DNA of 36,985 nt from Anaerolineae bacterium (GTDB lineage Bacteria > Chloroflexota > Anaerolineae > Aggregatilineales > Phototrophicaceae). The DNA lies in NCBI GenBank assembly GCA_030950085.1, contig JAUZRW010000265.1, positions 1-36,985 on the forward strand. Direction: 5' to 3'. Position numbers and translations under genes: made by a program. Below the pieces are notes generated by a model, which searched no databases, was not told the DNA's origin, and saw only the letters and a list, made by a program, of their open reading frames with translations. Below are positions 1 to 7,938 of this stretch, in pieces. Each line of letters begins with the position of its first letter. Within the stretch, counting starts at the first letter, position 1.

Positions 1-1
1 T

Positions 2-1855
2 CTACTGGATAAAGACCCTGAATCTATCCGCGAAGTCGGCATCAAAAAAGTTCTTGAAGATAATGTCATTGAAGCATGGACAGCGAATCGTGGTTTACGC
101 CAAGTCATGATTCATCTGCAAAGTTATGGCATATCTGGAAAAATGGCGAAGCGCATTTATGACCAATATGAGGACGAAGCACTGCAAATTGTACAGAACG
201 ACCCTTATCAACTGGCTGATGATGTCCATGGTATCGGATTCAAAAAGGCTGACCAGATAGCCTTTGGTATTGGCATTGCGCCGGATGCTCCCTCACGCTT
301 ACGAGCCGGCTTGATTTATGCGCTGTCACAAATGGCAATGGATGGTCATACGTATGCTCCACGAGAAATTTTGCTAGAAAAAGCGACGGAATTGCTGCAA
401 GTAGAGGCGCGTGACATTGACCTTGAGCAAGCAATTGGCGAGAATGTGCTGCAAAATAAGTTGCGGAATGAAAAATTGCTCTTTCATGAGAGTAAAATCG
501 ACGCGATATATTTGCCTCTCTATCACGGCAGCGAACGTGGGGCAGCGAATAAACTCCGCAAACTTGCCAAGAGTCCGTCAAATGTCAGCAAGCATATGAA
601 GTCCCTCGATTGGAATCAATTTTTATCCGAATTAACGCGCTTGAATAATGTCAAGCTATCAGAACAGCAAGAAGGGGCGGTACAAGCGGCGCTCACAAGC
701 AAAGTCAGTATTCTAACAGGGGGCCCCGGTACGGGAAAAACGACGACGCTACAAATGGTCATCAATGCCTTACACGCCGAAAAGTTCACATTCTTGCTTG
801 CCTCACCGACAGGACGGGCTGCGAAACGTCTCGCCGAAGCGACGGGCTATGATGCCAGTACGATTCATCGTTTGCTGGGTTGGAATCCGCATGGCGGTGG
901 TTTTGAAAAAGACGAGGACGACCCACTTGTCTGCGATATGATTGTCATTGATGAAGCCTCAATGATTGATATTGTGCTGTTTAACAGTTTGCTCAAGGCA
1001 ATTCCGATAGGCGCACATTTGCTCTTAGTGGGTGATGTTGACCAATTACCGAGTGTGGGCGCAGGGAATGTCTTGAATGATGTGATTGCTAGTGATATCG
1101 CCCATGTCACGCGCTTGAATCAGATTTTCCGCCAAGATGATGATAGCCTGATTGTCACCAATGCCCACCGCATCAATAACGGTAAAATGCCGATTACCAA
1201 TAATGAGAGCCGTGATTTCTTCTTTTTCAGTATTGAAGACCCTAGCGAAGCCGCCGATATGGTGGTTGATATTGTGGCTAATCGACTCAGCAAAAAAATC
1301 GAAGATTATGACCCGATTAGCACGGTACAAATCATTGCCCCTATGTATCGCGGTCCCATTGGTGTCAATGCACTCAATACGGCGCTACAAGAAACACTCA
1401 ATCCCGGTAGTTTTCGCACTGCCGAAATCCGCATCGGGGGTAAGGTTTTCCGACGTGGCGATAAAGTGATGCAGACGAAAAATAATTATGACAAAGAAGT
1501 CTTCAATGGCGATATTGGCATTGTGCGTGGGATTCATGTCGATGAAAACACAATTGAAGTGGTCATTGATGGGCGTGATATCGTCTATAATTATGAAGAT
1601 GCTGATGAGCAACTCATTCATGCTTATTGTATCAGCACGCACCGTTCGCAGGGGTCAGAGTATCCGGTGGTGGTGATGCCTGTCATGACACAGCATTGGA
1701 TTATGTTACAACGTAATTTGCTCTATACGGCAATTACTCGCGCCAAAACAATGGTTATTCTCGTTGGCACGCGCAAGGCAATTGCACTCGCTGTCAATAA
1801 CAACAAAGTCGCCGAACGCTATAGCGGTCTCTTCATCCGCTTGCAAGAAAAATAG
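2..1855 (+). CDS. recD2: RecD2-like DNA helicase, 5' end cut off by the window
   Basis: Superfamily 1B 5'-3' DNA helicase of the RecD/TraA type, the stand-alone RecD2 form that works in DNA repair without RecBC. The reading frame is open back to base 2, so the start lies outside the window and about 617 residues are visible. The visible N-terminal part has the helix-hairpin-helix-rich region typical of RecD2 (NDPYQLADDVHGIGFKKAD near bases 206-250). The Walker A motif GGPGTGKTTT is near base 720, the Walker B motif VIDEAS near 945, and the UvrD_C_2-type motif STHRSQGSEYP near 1635, followed by TAITRAK. RecBC-type partners are not visible. The stop codon runs directly into a GC-rich hairpin, so the gene is probably the last of its transcript. 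The family call is firm; the exact cellular role is inferred. Confidence 0.93.
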   Translation, partial: LLDKDPESIREVGIKKVLEDNVIEAWTANRGLRQVMIHLQSYGISGKMAKRIYDQYEDEALQIVQNDPYQLADDVHGIGFKKADQIAFGIGIAPDAPSRLRAGLIYALSQMAMDGHTYAPREILLEKATELLQVEARDIDLEQAIGENVLQNKLRNEKLLFHESKIDAIYLPLYHGSERGAANKLRKLAKSPSNVSKHMKSLDWNQFLSELTRLNNVKLSEQQEGAVQAALTSKVSILTGGPGTGKTTTLQMVINALHAEKFTFLLASPTGRAAKRLAEATGYDASTIHRLLGWNPHGGGFEKDEDDPLVCDMIVIDEASMIDIVLFNSLLKAIPIGAHLLLVGDVDQLPSVGAGNVLNDVIASDIAHVTRLNQIFRQDDDSLIVTNAHRINNGKMPITNNESRDFFFFSIEDPSEAADMVVDIVANRLSKKIEDYDPISTVQIIAPMYRGPIGVNALNTALQETLNPGSFRTAEIRIGGKVFRRGDKVMQTKNNYDKEVFNGDIGIVRGIHVDENTIEVVIDGRDIVYNYEDADEQLIHAYCISTHRSQGSEYPVVVMPVMTQHWIMLQRNLLYTAITRAKTMVILVGTRKAIALAVNNNKVAERYSGLFIRLQEK

Positions 1856-1870
1856 CCCCTTTCGGGGTTT
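1854..1870 (+). terminator. Short hairpin terminator after the helicase gene
   Basis: CCCC-TTTC-GGGG stem-loop starting at the stop codon and followed by TTT. The stem is only four strong GC pairs plus weak AT/GU pairs and the T-tract is short, so efficiency is uncertain. The same 17-base sequence occurs inverted near 2187-2203. Confidence 0.5.
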
Positions 1871-2060
1871 CATCACTTTCCAGACTCTAATCTAGCACAA
1901 GATAGTACCCGACCAATTTCAGTGAATCACAGATTCAGGCAATGTTTGATGTTCGGTCATTTTCGGACACGTAATTGTTCACCTATCTATGAGAAAATGC
2001 CTAAAAATTCATCACGGAGGCGCTTGAATAACACGAAGATAGGGTCAAAAAAGGCAAATT

Positions 2061-2107
2061 GTAGGGACTGGCTTCTGCCTGTCCGAAGAATCTCACTGCG
2101 CCCCTAC
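2061..2107. repeat. Palindrome-ended intergenic repeat (GTAGGG...CCCTAC)
   Basis: The 366-base gap between the helicase and the methyltransferase holds no convincing gene. It contains this 47-base element bounded by GTAGGG and CCCTAC, with an inner GGAC/GTCC pair. Related elements with GGGCG/CGCCC arms occur near 10779 and 12080 in this window, so it looks like a dispersed palindromic repeat family. No transposase or target duplication is visible. Confidence 0.5.
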
Positions 2108-2186
2108 ATAAAATCTTGTTTAACAAACTACCCCTGATAACCCTCTAACATCGGTCTCACTTTGCAATTTTGTGTGAGGCGCGGTG

Positions 2187-2206
2187 AAACCCCGAAAGGG
2201 GCTTTT
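2187..2206. terminator. Bidirectional terminator downstream of the methyltransferase
   Basis: AAACCCC-GAAA-GGGGCTTTT. It has T-rich flanks in both directions and lies 15 bases past the stop codon of the minus-strand methyltransferase gene. It is the inverted copy of the hairpin at 1854-1870. Confidence 0.6.
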
Positions 2207-2221
2207 GTTGCGTAACATCAC

Positions 2222-3007
2222 TTACTTAATAATGGCTTCAACCACATAGCCACTACGGTCACGGCTGCGTTTACTGCCATCGACACCAATTTCAACCCAC
2301 CGCTCAGGATATTCCAACAAAAGGTGCGTCGTATGTAAGACTTTAACACCATAATCCGCTAAGTCTTGCTCCTCAACCCCCCATTTCATTGCCGCATCAA
2401 GGTTTTGGAAAGTCTCCGCAATACTGTCGATATAGCCCTGATTCACAACATCAAATACAAAACTTGCTCCAGAATACCGTTGACGCATATCCTGAAACAT
2501 ATCGCCTATGCCTTCAGGTTCAATAAACATTAAAGCGCCTTCGGCAATAAATAGTGTATTTTTAGGGTCATATTCAGGTAATCTGTCATACCAATTTTCG
2601 GCAGTGATATCGGTCTCCAAGAACCAATGGTCAGCATGTTCAACATCGAGTTTGCGCCGTACTGCAATCGCCTCGCCCAAATCGACTTCAACCCACTCTG
2701 TCTTGCCTTCACCCAGCCGATAATAGCGTGTCGAGAAACCCGCGCCTAATTCCACAACTAAGGGTTTATCATGTGCCTCAATAAATTCTTTGACGGCATC
2801 ATCTATCAAACGAGTCCGAATCAGTGTCGCCAATTGAAATGCTGGGTTATACCATTTTTCGTAATCTTCATACTTGGGTAATAATTTATACCAGTTTGCT
2901 GACCAAGTGTCTTTGACTAATCGTTTATCGCGTTTTTGCTCATCCGCTCGTGCCTGTAGCGTCAATACTAAAGTCCGCGCTGCGCCACTCAGTTTGGCAT
3001 TAATCAT
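2222..3007 (-). CDS. Class I SAM-dependent methyltransferase, Tcmp/LCM type
   Basis: 261-residue protein of the leucine carboxyl methyltransferase / TcmP-like family, which transfers methyl groups from S-adenosylmethionine to carboxyl or hydroxyl groups. The SAM-binding motif ELGAGFSTRYYRL lies around residues 92-104. It is followed by the acidic strand end WVEVDLGEAI and then by LFIAEGALMFIEPEG, which corresponds to the family's conserved AEGLLMYL-like segment. The ATG start is supported by AGGAG six bases upstream. It is followed by the bidirectional hairpin at 2187-2206, and upstream lies a terminator of hyuB, so it is probably a single-gene unit. The family includes polyketide O-methyltransferases, but nothing nearby suggests a polyketide pathway, so the substrate is unknown. 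Confidence 0.85.
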   Translation of the reverse strand: MINAKLSGAARTLVLTLQARADEQKRDKRLVKDTWSANWYKLLPKYEDYEKWYNPAFQLATLIRTRLIDDAVKEFIEAHDKPLVVELGAGFSTRYYRLGEGKTEWVEVDLGEAIAVRRKLDVEHADHWFLETDITAENWYDRLPEYDPKNTLFIAEGALMFIEPEGIGDMFQDMRQRYSGASFVFDVVNQGYIDSIAETFQNLDAAMKWGVEEQDLADYGVKVLHTTHLLLEYPERWVEIGVDGSKRSRDRSGYVVEAIIK

Positions 3008-3087
3008 ATAAGCTCCTTGTGTTGGGGATTTCTAAAAGTGCTTAATGATAACACACCTCAGCAAACCATCGGAATCTGACTGCAACA

Positions 3088-3120
3088 TTAAAACAAAATA
3101 GGGCAAGTTCAACCCTGCCC
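3088..3120 (-). terminator. Rho-independent terminator of the hydantoinase-B-like gene
   Basis: On the minus strand GGGCA pairs with TGCCC across a ten-base loop, followed by a T-rich run (TATTTTGTTTT). It lies about 33 bases past the stop codon of the gene ending at 3153. Confidence 0.6.
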
Positions 3121-3152
3121 CATGTGCTGCTCTAGCGTCAATTAGCAATGGC

Positions 3153-4730
3153 TCATCTATTTCGCCGTTTACGTTGTGTTCCATAGCCACCGCCCCCGGG
3201 AGTCTCGATAGTCATTGTATCACCTGCGGAAACTTGTGTTGTATATTTCGCGCTGACTATCTCCTGTGACCCATCGGCACGCTGTAGGGTATTGACTCCT
3301 TTTGTGCCAGATTCCCCACCTTGTAAGCCATAGGGCGCACGGATTCGCCGTTCGCTATTAATCGTTACTGTCGCGTCAGATAAAAATTCATACTCGCGCA
3401 CAATGCCATCACCGCCATTTTGCCGACCTCTACCGCCACTATCATCGCGCAAGCTATAACGCAGCACACGCATCGGATAGGTCATTTCCAGCGATTCGAC
3501 AGGCGTATTCATCGTATTCGTCATATGACTTTGCCGCCCTGATAAGCCGTCGCCTTGCGCCGATGCCCCATGTCCGCCGCCAATCGTTTCATAATAGACA
3601 AATTGTTTCCGTTTGAAGATGCCGCCGACAGTGAAATTGTTCATTGTCCCTTGTGAAGCTGCCGGAATCTTATCAGGCAATGTTTGAGCCAATGCACCCA
3701 AAACTGTATCGGTCACACGCTGTCCTGTTTCCGTATTGCCGACACTCACTGCTGCCGGAAAATAAGGATTCAACACCGACCCTTCGGGAGCAATCACAGT
3801 GACAGGGGCAAAGCAGCCATCGTTCACAGGCACATCATCTTGGGCTAAGAGACGCACACAATACCATGTCGCACTACGAACAATCGCTATCACAGCATTG
3901 ACATTTCCGGCAACTTGCGGCGCACTGCCCTCAAAATCGACTGTCATTGACTTGCCTTTAACCGTCACTGTCGCACAAATCGGAATATCAGATTCGGTCT
4001 GACCATCACCTTCTAAGCCATCTTCATAGTAATACGTGCCATCGGGAATCGCGGCAATCACACTTTCAGTCATCCGTAGCGAATAATCCATGAGGGCGGC
4101 GGCGTGTTCATGAGCCACATCGACTCCATGCTCAACCATAATGTCCATCAAACGCCGTTCACCGACTCGATGCGCGGCTAATTGTGCCTCAATATCGCCA
4201 ATACGCTCTTCGGGATTACGGCTATTGGAGATAATCAGCGCCATTACGCCCTCATTCGTCCACCCACTGAGGCGTAATTTCACAGGCGGAATAATAATGC
4301 CTTCCTGATACAATTCCGTACTGAGGGGCAGTGAACCCGGCGACATCCCTCCAACATCGGCATGATGAGCGCGACTAGCAATATAAAAGGCAATGTCACT
4401 ACCCGCAAAAATAGCCGAGACCATCGTAATATCCGGCAAATGTGTCCCACCGCGATAGGGGTCATTCAGGACAATGACATCACCTTGATTGATATCTTCA
4501 AAATGCCGAATCGCATAGTCAACACTCGCGGGCATACTACCAAGATGTACCGGAATATGTGCCGCTTGAGCGACCATCCGCGCCTGTGCATCAAAAACCG
4601 CACAACTAAAATCCAGCCGTTCGCGGATATTGGGGCTAAAACTCGCTCGTTGCAGTGTCACGCCCATTTCTTCGGCAACACTGGCAAATAAATTCTTGAA
4701 AACTTCTAAAGAAATTGCATCGACGGACAT
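3153..4730 (-). CDS. hyuB: Hydantoinase B/oxoprolinase family protein
   Basis: 525-residue cytoplasmic protein of the HyuB/oxoprolinase beta-subunit family (ATP-dependent hydantoinase, 5-oxoprolinase or acetone-carboxylase-like hydrolysis of cyclic amides). The length is normal for a HyuB subunit. Family hallmarks are ISLEVFKNLFASVAEEMG at the N-terminus, LNDPYRGGTHLPDITM near residues 85-100, GGGHGASAQGDG in the C-terminal half, and the glycine-rich tail TPGGGGYG. The ATG is preceded by GGAG at nine bases. HyuA, the ATPase-like partner that normally lies next to it, is not in this window: downstream is a methyltransferase and upstream an HNH remnant. It may pair with a distant HyuA or act alone on an unknown substrate. 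Confidence 0.9.
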   Translation of the reverse strand: MSVDAISLEVFKNLFASVAEEMGVTLQRASFSPNIRERLDFSCAVFDAQARMVAQAAHIPVHLGSMPASVDYAIRHFEDINQGDVIVLNDPYRGGTHLPDITMVSAIFAGSDIAFYIASRAHHADVGGMSPGSLPLSTELYQEGIIIPPVKLRLSGWTNEGVMALIISNSRNPEERIGDIEAQLAAHRVGERRLMDIMVEHGVDVAHEHAAALMDYSLRMTESVIAAIPDGTYYYEDGLEGDGQTESDIPICATVTVKGKSMTVDFEGSAPQVAGNVNAVIAIVRSATWYCVRLLAQDDVPVNDGCFAPVTVIAPEGSVLNPYFPAAVSVGNTETGQRVTDTVLGALAQTLPDKIPAASQGTMNNFTVGGIFKRKQFVYYETIGGGHGASAQGDGLSGRQSHMTNTMNTPVESLEMTYPMRVLRYSLRDDSGGRGRQNGGDGIVREYEFLSDATVTINSERRIRAPYGLQGGESGTKGVNTLQRADGSQEIVSAKYTTQVSAGDTMTIETPGGGGYGTQRKRRNR

Positions 4731-4794
4731 TTAATTATTCTCCGTTACAAATTGTGGTATTCTACATAATCTGAAAAACTTTTAGGACTAGACA

Positions 4795-4964
4795 TCATTT
4801 GGGTGGATGAACACCTGCCATAACCCAGATTTTGCGAGCTTCTACTATGCGTAATTGATTCATTTTCAAACGTATCACAGTTGAGATGTTTGACAATATT
4901 CGCAGCGATACAATGCACGTTCATGAACTTTATTAAGGGTAGCTTGCCATGATAAATCACTCAT
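4795..4964 (-). pseudogene. Internally deleted, frameshifted HNH endonuclease remnant
   Basis: Two pieces of one HNH endonuclease can be read on the minus strand. The N-terminal piece starts at an ATG (4962-4964) that overlaps the stop of the upstream gene by eight bases. It reads MSDLSWQATLNKVHERA then LYRCEYCQTSQL, and stops at 4875. CxxC (RCEYC) is the zinc-binding start typical of these nucleases. The C-terminal piece, in another frame from about 4872 to the stop at 4795, reads RLKMNQLRIVEARKIWVMAG then VHPPK, which matches the usual 'ARxxWVxAGWHPP' end of the family. The middle, with the His-Asn-His catalytic region, is gone: about 55 codons remain of the 130-170 I would expect. The pair with the upstream gene is a common two-gene unit in Cyanobacteria and Chloroflexota. 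Confidence 0.75.
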
Positions 4965-5376
4965 CATAAGGCGCTAAATCATCCAATATGACAGTATGCC
5001 CACGTTGTAGGAGTAGTTTCATCGCTTCGGACTTTCGCAGCATGAGGCGTTGTCCCTGTTCAACCAATTCACTGAGAACAGTGTATTCATCGGGGCTTAT
5101 TGTTCCCTGTGTATTTTTATCCATGAGTGTTTGCATTTGCGCTTGTTTTGGGGCTACCATTTGCTCACGGGTGATTGTCCACAGCGCATCGTCTGATAGA
5201 AAATGCAAGGCTTCTAATTCTGAACGTTCATCAGCAGGTAAGGCTAAACGTGGGTTATCCAGCGCATTTTCGAGGTGAATACGAATGATTTCGTCAACCG
5301 TTTCCGAAGATGCGTCAGCAATACGACGCGCCTTATTGTATAGTGATTCAGATATTGTTATTGTATGGTTAGTCAA
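4957..5376 (-). CDS. Small antitoxin-like partner of HNH endonuclease
   Basis: 139-residue soluble protein with no catalytic motif that I recognise. The N-terminus (TITISESLYNKARRIADASS) looks like a ribbon-helix-helix or short helical DNA-binding segment. The rest, with LSDDALWTITREQM and QGTISPDEYTVLSELVEQGQ, is helical and charged. In Cyanobacteria and Chloroflexota such genes often lie directly before an HNH endonuclease gene, as here, where only the decayed HNH remains at 4795-4964. A TTG start is chosen because GGAG lies seven bases upstream and no ATG is available before the middle of the protein. Role as a regulator or antidote of the nuclease is inference; persistence after loss of the nuclease argues for either recent decay or an independent job. 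Confidence 0.72.
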   Translation of the reverse strand: MTNHTITISESLYNKARRIADASSETVDEIIRIHLENALDNPRLALPADERSELEALHFLSDDALWTITREQMVAPKQAQMQTLMDKNTQGTISPDEYTVLSELVEQGQRLMLRKSEAMKLLLQRGHTVILDDLAPYDE

Positions 5377-5434
5377 GTGTAAACTCCGATAGACATTATC
5401 CTATTCTATCATACAACAGTTTTTGACTGAGTGA

Positions 5435-6676
5435 TTATTCGACAATAACCCACTCGACATCAGGATTCATTTGGTCGGGGGTGGGGACAAGTTGAAACCA
5501 AGTATTGCCCGGTCTCAAATAGATGATGTCACCATCAACGGTCTCGAATGTCATTAAATCGGGACGAGTCGGGCGTAACCAGCGACCTTCATAGCGTAAA
5601 CCATCACGCAGAATTATAGCATCCCCTTGAGGCCAGATAGTAATTTGGGCGCTCCAATGAATGGTATCTTGATATTGGCTTTCGATAATATCGGTCAAGA
5701 AGTGTCCAGCATAGACAATCACCACATTTGAGGCGCTGATTTGTTCTTCGCTATTGGCATCAAAATGTCGTTGACCATCTGTTGTACGATAATAACGCGC
5801 CGTTTCGGGGTCATAGTGCCACTCAACGAGCGTTGTCCGATAACGCACTTGTGCATAGAGTCCGCTACCGGATGCTGTCCCTTGCGGAGTCTCATGGAAT
5901 GCCATGCCCGATAAATTAGGTCGTTCGCCATTGCCATCAGCATCAGCTAATTGCCATAGTGCCTCAAGGTTGACGAATAAATTATGTGGCACGGGGATTG
6001 TCTCATCACGATAGAAATACGGTGCGCCATATAGCACGCCCTTGTAGGCACGATTTACAAAATCTGACGGTGGCACTAACCCAGCCGGACCAATCGCATC
6101 CGCTTCAACCCGACACTGTTCAATATCGTCACGATTGCGGCACAAATTTTCAATAATCGTTTCGCTACCATAAATGCGTTTATCAACCCCGATGCTGGCA
6201 CCGGCAAAAGCTAACAAACCCTGATACATCGGCATCAATTCAGTGTCAATCAAACGCGCACTACGAATCGACCCGACACGCTGCGGTGCATTCGTATAGA
6301 AAATCGCAGAAAAACGTGTTATGCCGACTTCGGTATAGTGTTCAAATACAAGGTCAGCCGCATTAAGCCCAGCTTGTGGACGCACAATCGCCGGAGAATT
6401 CGAGATTTTTACGATAATTGGGCGACGGTTCAATTGTGCGATATTATCGACAAGGAGTCCTGTCAAGGGGTTGATATTATCTGCGTAAATCGTGGGACCA
6501 ATTGCACCCTCAACAACAGGGTACGCTTGTGATGTTGCCTCTTCTATTATAGTCTCTTCTGTTGCTTCTGTAGAAGGATTGGGTATGTTATCTTGTGCTT
6601 GTGCTGCTAAGATGATAAAGCAAGCAGCGAGAGCGAATAGGACGATTATCCCACTGTGGACATGTGTTTTTTGCAT
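5435..6676 (-). CDS. Exported DUF3048 (YerB-like) protein
   Basis: 413-residue extracytoplasmic protein. After a signal peptide (residues 1 to about 28, ending AAQAQ) comes a DUF3048 domain with the typical opening NPLTGL, then RRPIIVKISN, RPQAGLNAADLVFEHYTEVG, ITRFSAIFY and RVGSIRSARLID. The C-terminal domain (WFQLVPTPDQ near the end) completes the YerB layout. LAAC inside the hydrophobic stretch resembles a lipobox, but further hydrophobic residues follow it, so ordinary Sec cleavage after AQA is also possible. The ATG at 6676 is chosen over a TTG 12 bases upstream because GAGGG lies five bases before it. Family function is unknown; Bacillus YerB is a lipoprotein. It stands alone, divergent from the DUF4388 gene. 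Confidence 0.85.
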   Translation of the reverse strand: MQKTHVHSGIIVLFALAACFIILAAQAQDNIPNPSTEATEETIIEEATSQAYPVVEGAIGPTIYADNINPLTGLLVDNIAQLNRRPIIVKISNSPAIVRPQAGLNAADLVFEHYTEVGITRFSAIFYTNAPQRVGSIRSARLIDTELMPMYQGLLAFAGASIGVDKRIYGSETIIENLCRNRDDIEQCRVEADAIGPAGLVPPSDFVNRAYKGVLYGAPYFYRDETIPVPHNLFVNLEALWQLADADGNGERPNLSGMAFHETPQGTASGSGLYAQVRYRTTLVEWHYDPETARYYRTTDGQRHFDANSEEQISASNVVIVYAGHFLTDIIESQYQDTIHWSAQITIWPQGDAIILRDGLRYEGRWLRPTRPDLMTFETVDGDIIYLRPGNTWFQLVPTPDQMNPDVEWVIVE

Positions 6677-6819
6677 GAATACCCTCAAAAAGTCCGCTTA
6701 ATTTGCAGATTGTAGCATAGCAATGCTAAAATCAATTGTGGGAAAAAGCAATTTGATTTACAATATGGAAGTAGTGACAACACAAGTTTTAGCAATAACC
6801 AATACTGTACTTGCTTGTG

Positions 6820-6848
6820 TTGACGCACTTTGAACGTCAGGTTATAAT
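6820..6848 (+). promoter_or_regulatory. Strong sigma-70 type promoter with inverted repeat over the -35 box
   Basis: TTGACG (6820-6825), 17-base spacer, and a perfect TATAAT (6843-6848), giving a start near 6855 and a leader of about 65 bases before the DUF4388 gene. TGACG-N9-CGTCA (6821-6839) is an inverted repeat covering the -35 box and spacer, a plausible repressor or activator operator. Confidence 0.75.
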
Positions 6849-6919
6849 CAGGGTTATGGTTAAGAAAAATAAACCACCCCATCGAACATGCGTAAACCGT
6901 TTGGATTCAGGGGGCTTAC

Positions 6920-7801
6920 ATGCCACTTCAGGGTAACATCCGTGATTTCAGTACCACTCAGTTATTAAACTTGGTGAATTTGAGTCGCCGTACAGGAATG
7001 CTGACAATTTTTGAGGCTGTACCAACCGGCGAAAAAGATGCCATGAAAAATGAAAAAATGGCAGCCGGCGCGGAACGGGCAAAAGTCGCATTTAACAAAG
7101 GCAAATTAGTCTATGCGACACTTTCAGACCGCGATAATGGTTTGGTTGCCGTTCTCAATAAAGCTGGCAAACTCACCGATTCACAAGCGAAAGTGCTGCG
7201 CGAGAAAGCTAAGGGGATATCTGATAAGGCATTAGCTATGCGACTTATCGGCGCAAAATATGTCACGCAGGCTGATATTGTGAATTGTATCAAGAATCAT
7301 ATTCTTGATGTGGTTTACAACCTCACCACATGGGTAGAAGGACCCTTCCGTTTTGATGATAATATGACACCAACGAGTGATAATATTCTGATACCGATTG
7401 AGTTGGAAAATGTCATCATTGAAGCCTCGCGCCGCCAACAAGATGTGCTTAAAATCAATGCCGTGATTGAAGACCTTGATGTATCGTTGCGCTTCCCAGA
7501 AAATCCCAAAGAAAAATTTAAGGGTGTGCATCTCGGTGTGGATGAATGGAAGGTTGTCTCTTATGTCAACCCGAAGAATGCTATCCGACAAATCATGAAA
7601 GTCCTGAATATGTCGGAAATAGAAATTAAGAAGGTTGTGTATGGCTTGCATCAGGCGGGTTTAGTGGAAATTGTCGCTAGAAGCCAACAACCGGACGCGA
7701 AGAAAGCCCCGACAACCGCTCGCGGCAGACGGCGTGCGCGTGGGACGAGACCGGATAAAAAGGTACTCAATAAACTCATTGATAAATTGAAATCAATGTA
7801 A
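6920..7801 (+). CDS. DUF4388 (PATAN-like) signalling protein with winged-helix-like tail
   Basis: 293 residues. The N-terminus (MPLQGNIRDFSTTQLLNLVN, then LSRRTGMLTI) is a DUF4388/PATAN domain, found in bacterial signalling proteins next to GTPases and response regulators. The middle includes a helical section (SDKALAMRLIGAKYVTQADI) and a segment WVEGPFRFDDN that is typical of these proteins. Residues about 205-250 (VDEWKVVSYVNPKNAIRQIM to YGLHQAGLVEI) resemble a winged-helix repeat seen at the C-terminus of other DUF4388 proteins. The tail is strongly basic (RGRRRARGTRPDKK), which could bind nucleic acid or an acidic partner. It is first of a co-directional group with a small GTPase and driven by the 6820 promoter. 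It is likely a scaffold or effector of the GTPase; this is inferred from context. Confidence 0.82.
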   Translation: MPLQGNIRDFSTTQLLNLVNLSRRTGMLTIFEAVPTGEKDAMKNEKMAAGAERAKVAFNKGKLVYATLSDRDNGLVAVLNKAGKLTDSQAKVLREKAKGISDKALAMRLIGAKYVTQADIVNCIKNHILDVVYNLTTWVEGPFRFDDNMTPTSDNILIPIELENVIIEASRRQQDVLKINAVIEDLDVSLRFPENPKEKFKGVHLGVDEWKVVSYVNPKNAIRQIMKVLNMSEIEIKKVVYGLHQAGLVEIVARSQQPDAKKAPTTARGRRRARGTRPDKKVLNKLIDKLKSM

Positions 7802-7805
7802 GGCA

Positions 7806-7882
7806 CTTGTTGGCACTTGTCCAACCGTCGCCGTTGTATTGATGGAGACGTAAAACGCTTGTTGGCACTTATTTCCAACAAG
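7806..7882 (+). repeat. Two copies of a 13-base repeat forming tandem hairpins
   Basis: CTTGTTGGCACTT occurs identically at 7806-7818 and 7858-7870. Each copy is followed by CCAAC, so each can fold on its GTTGG. The second has a perfect eight-pair stem, CTTGTTGG (7858-7865) with CCAACAAG (7875-7882), around a nine-base loop. There is no T-tract after it. It lies between the DUF4388 and GTPase genes and could tune downstream expression or protect the upstream message end. Confidence 0.55.
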
Positions 7883-7938
7883 AATCCCATCTAACGGGAA
7901 TTGTCTATCCAGTTATCTGACTAGAAGAGCGGGGCATT

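Noticed and set aside
1922-2137. 71-codon plus-strand frame in the gap after the helicase
   Set aside because: It runs through the palindromic repeat, has Arg/Ser/Asn-rich random composition and lacks a ribosome-binding site.
4745-4960. 71-codon frame on the minus strand behind the partner gene
   Set aside because: It is the wrong frame of the HNH remnant. The meaningful fragments (RCEYC, then ARKIWVMAG) lie in the two other frames.
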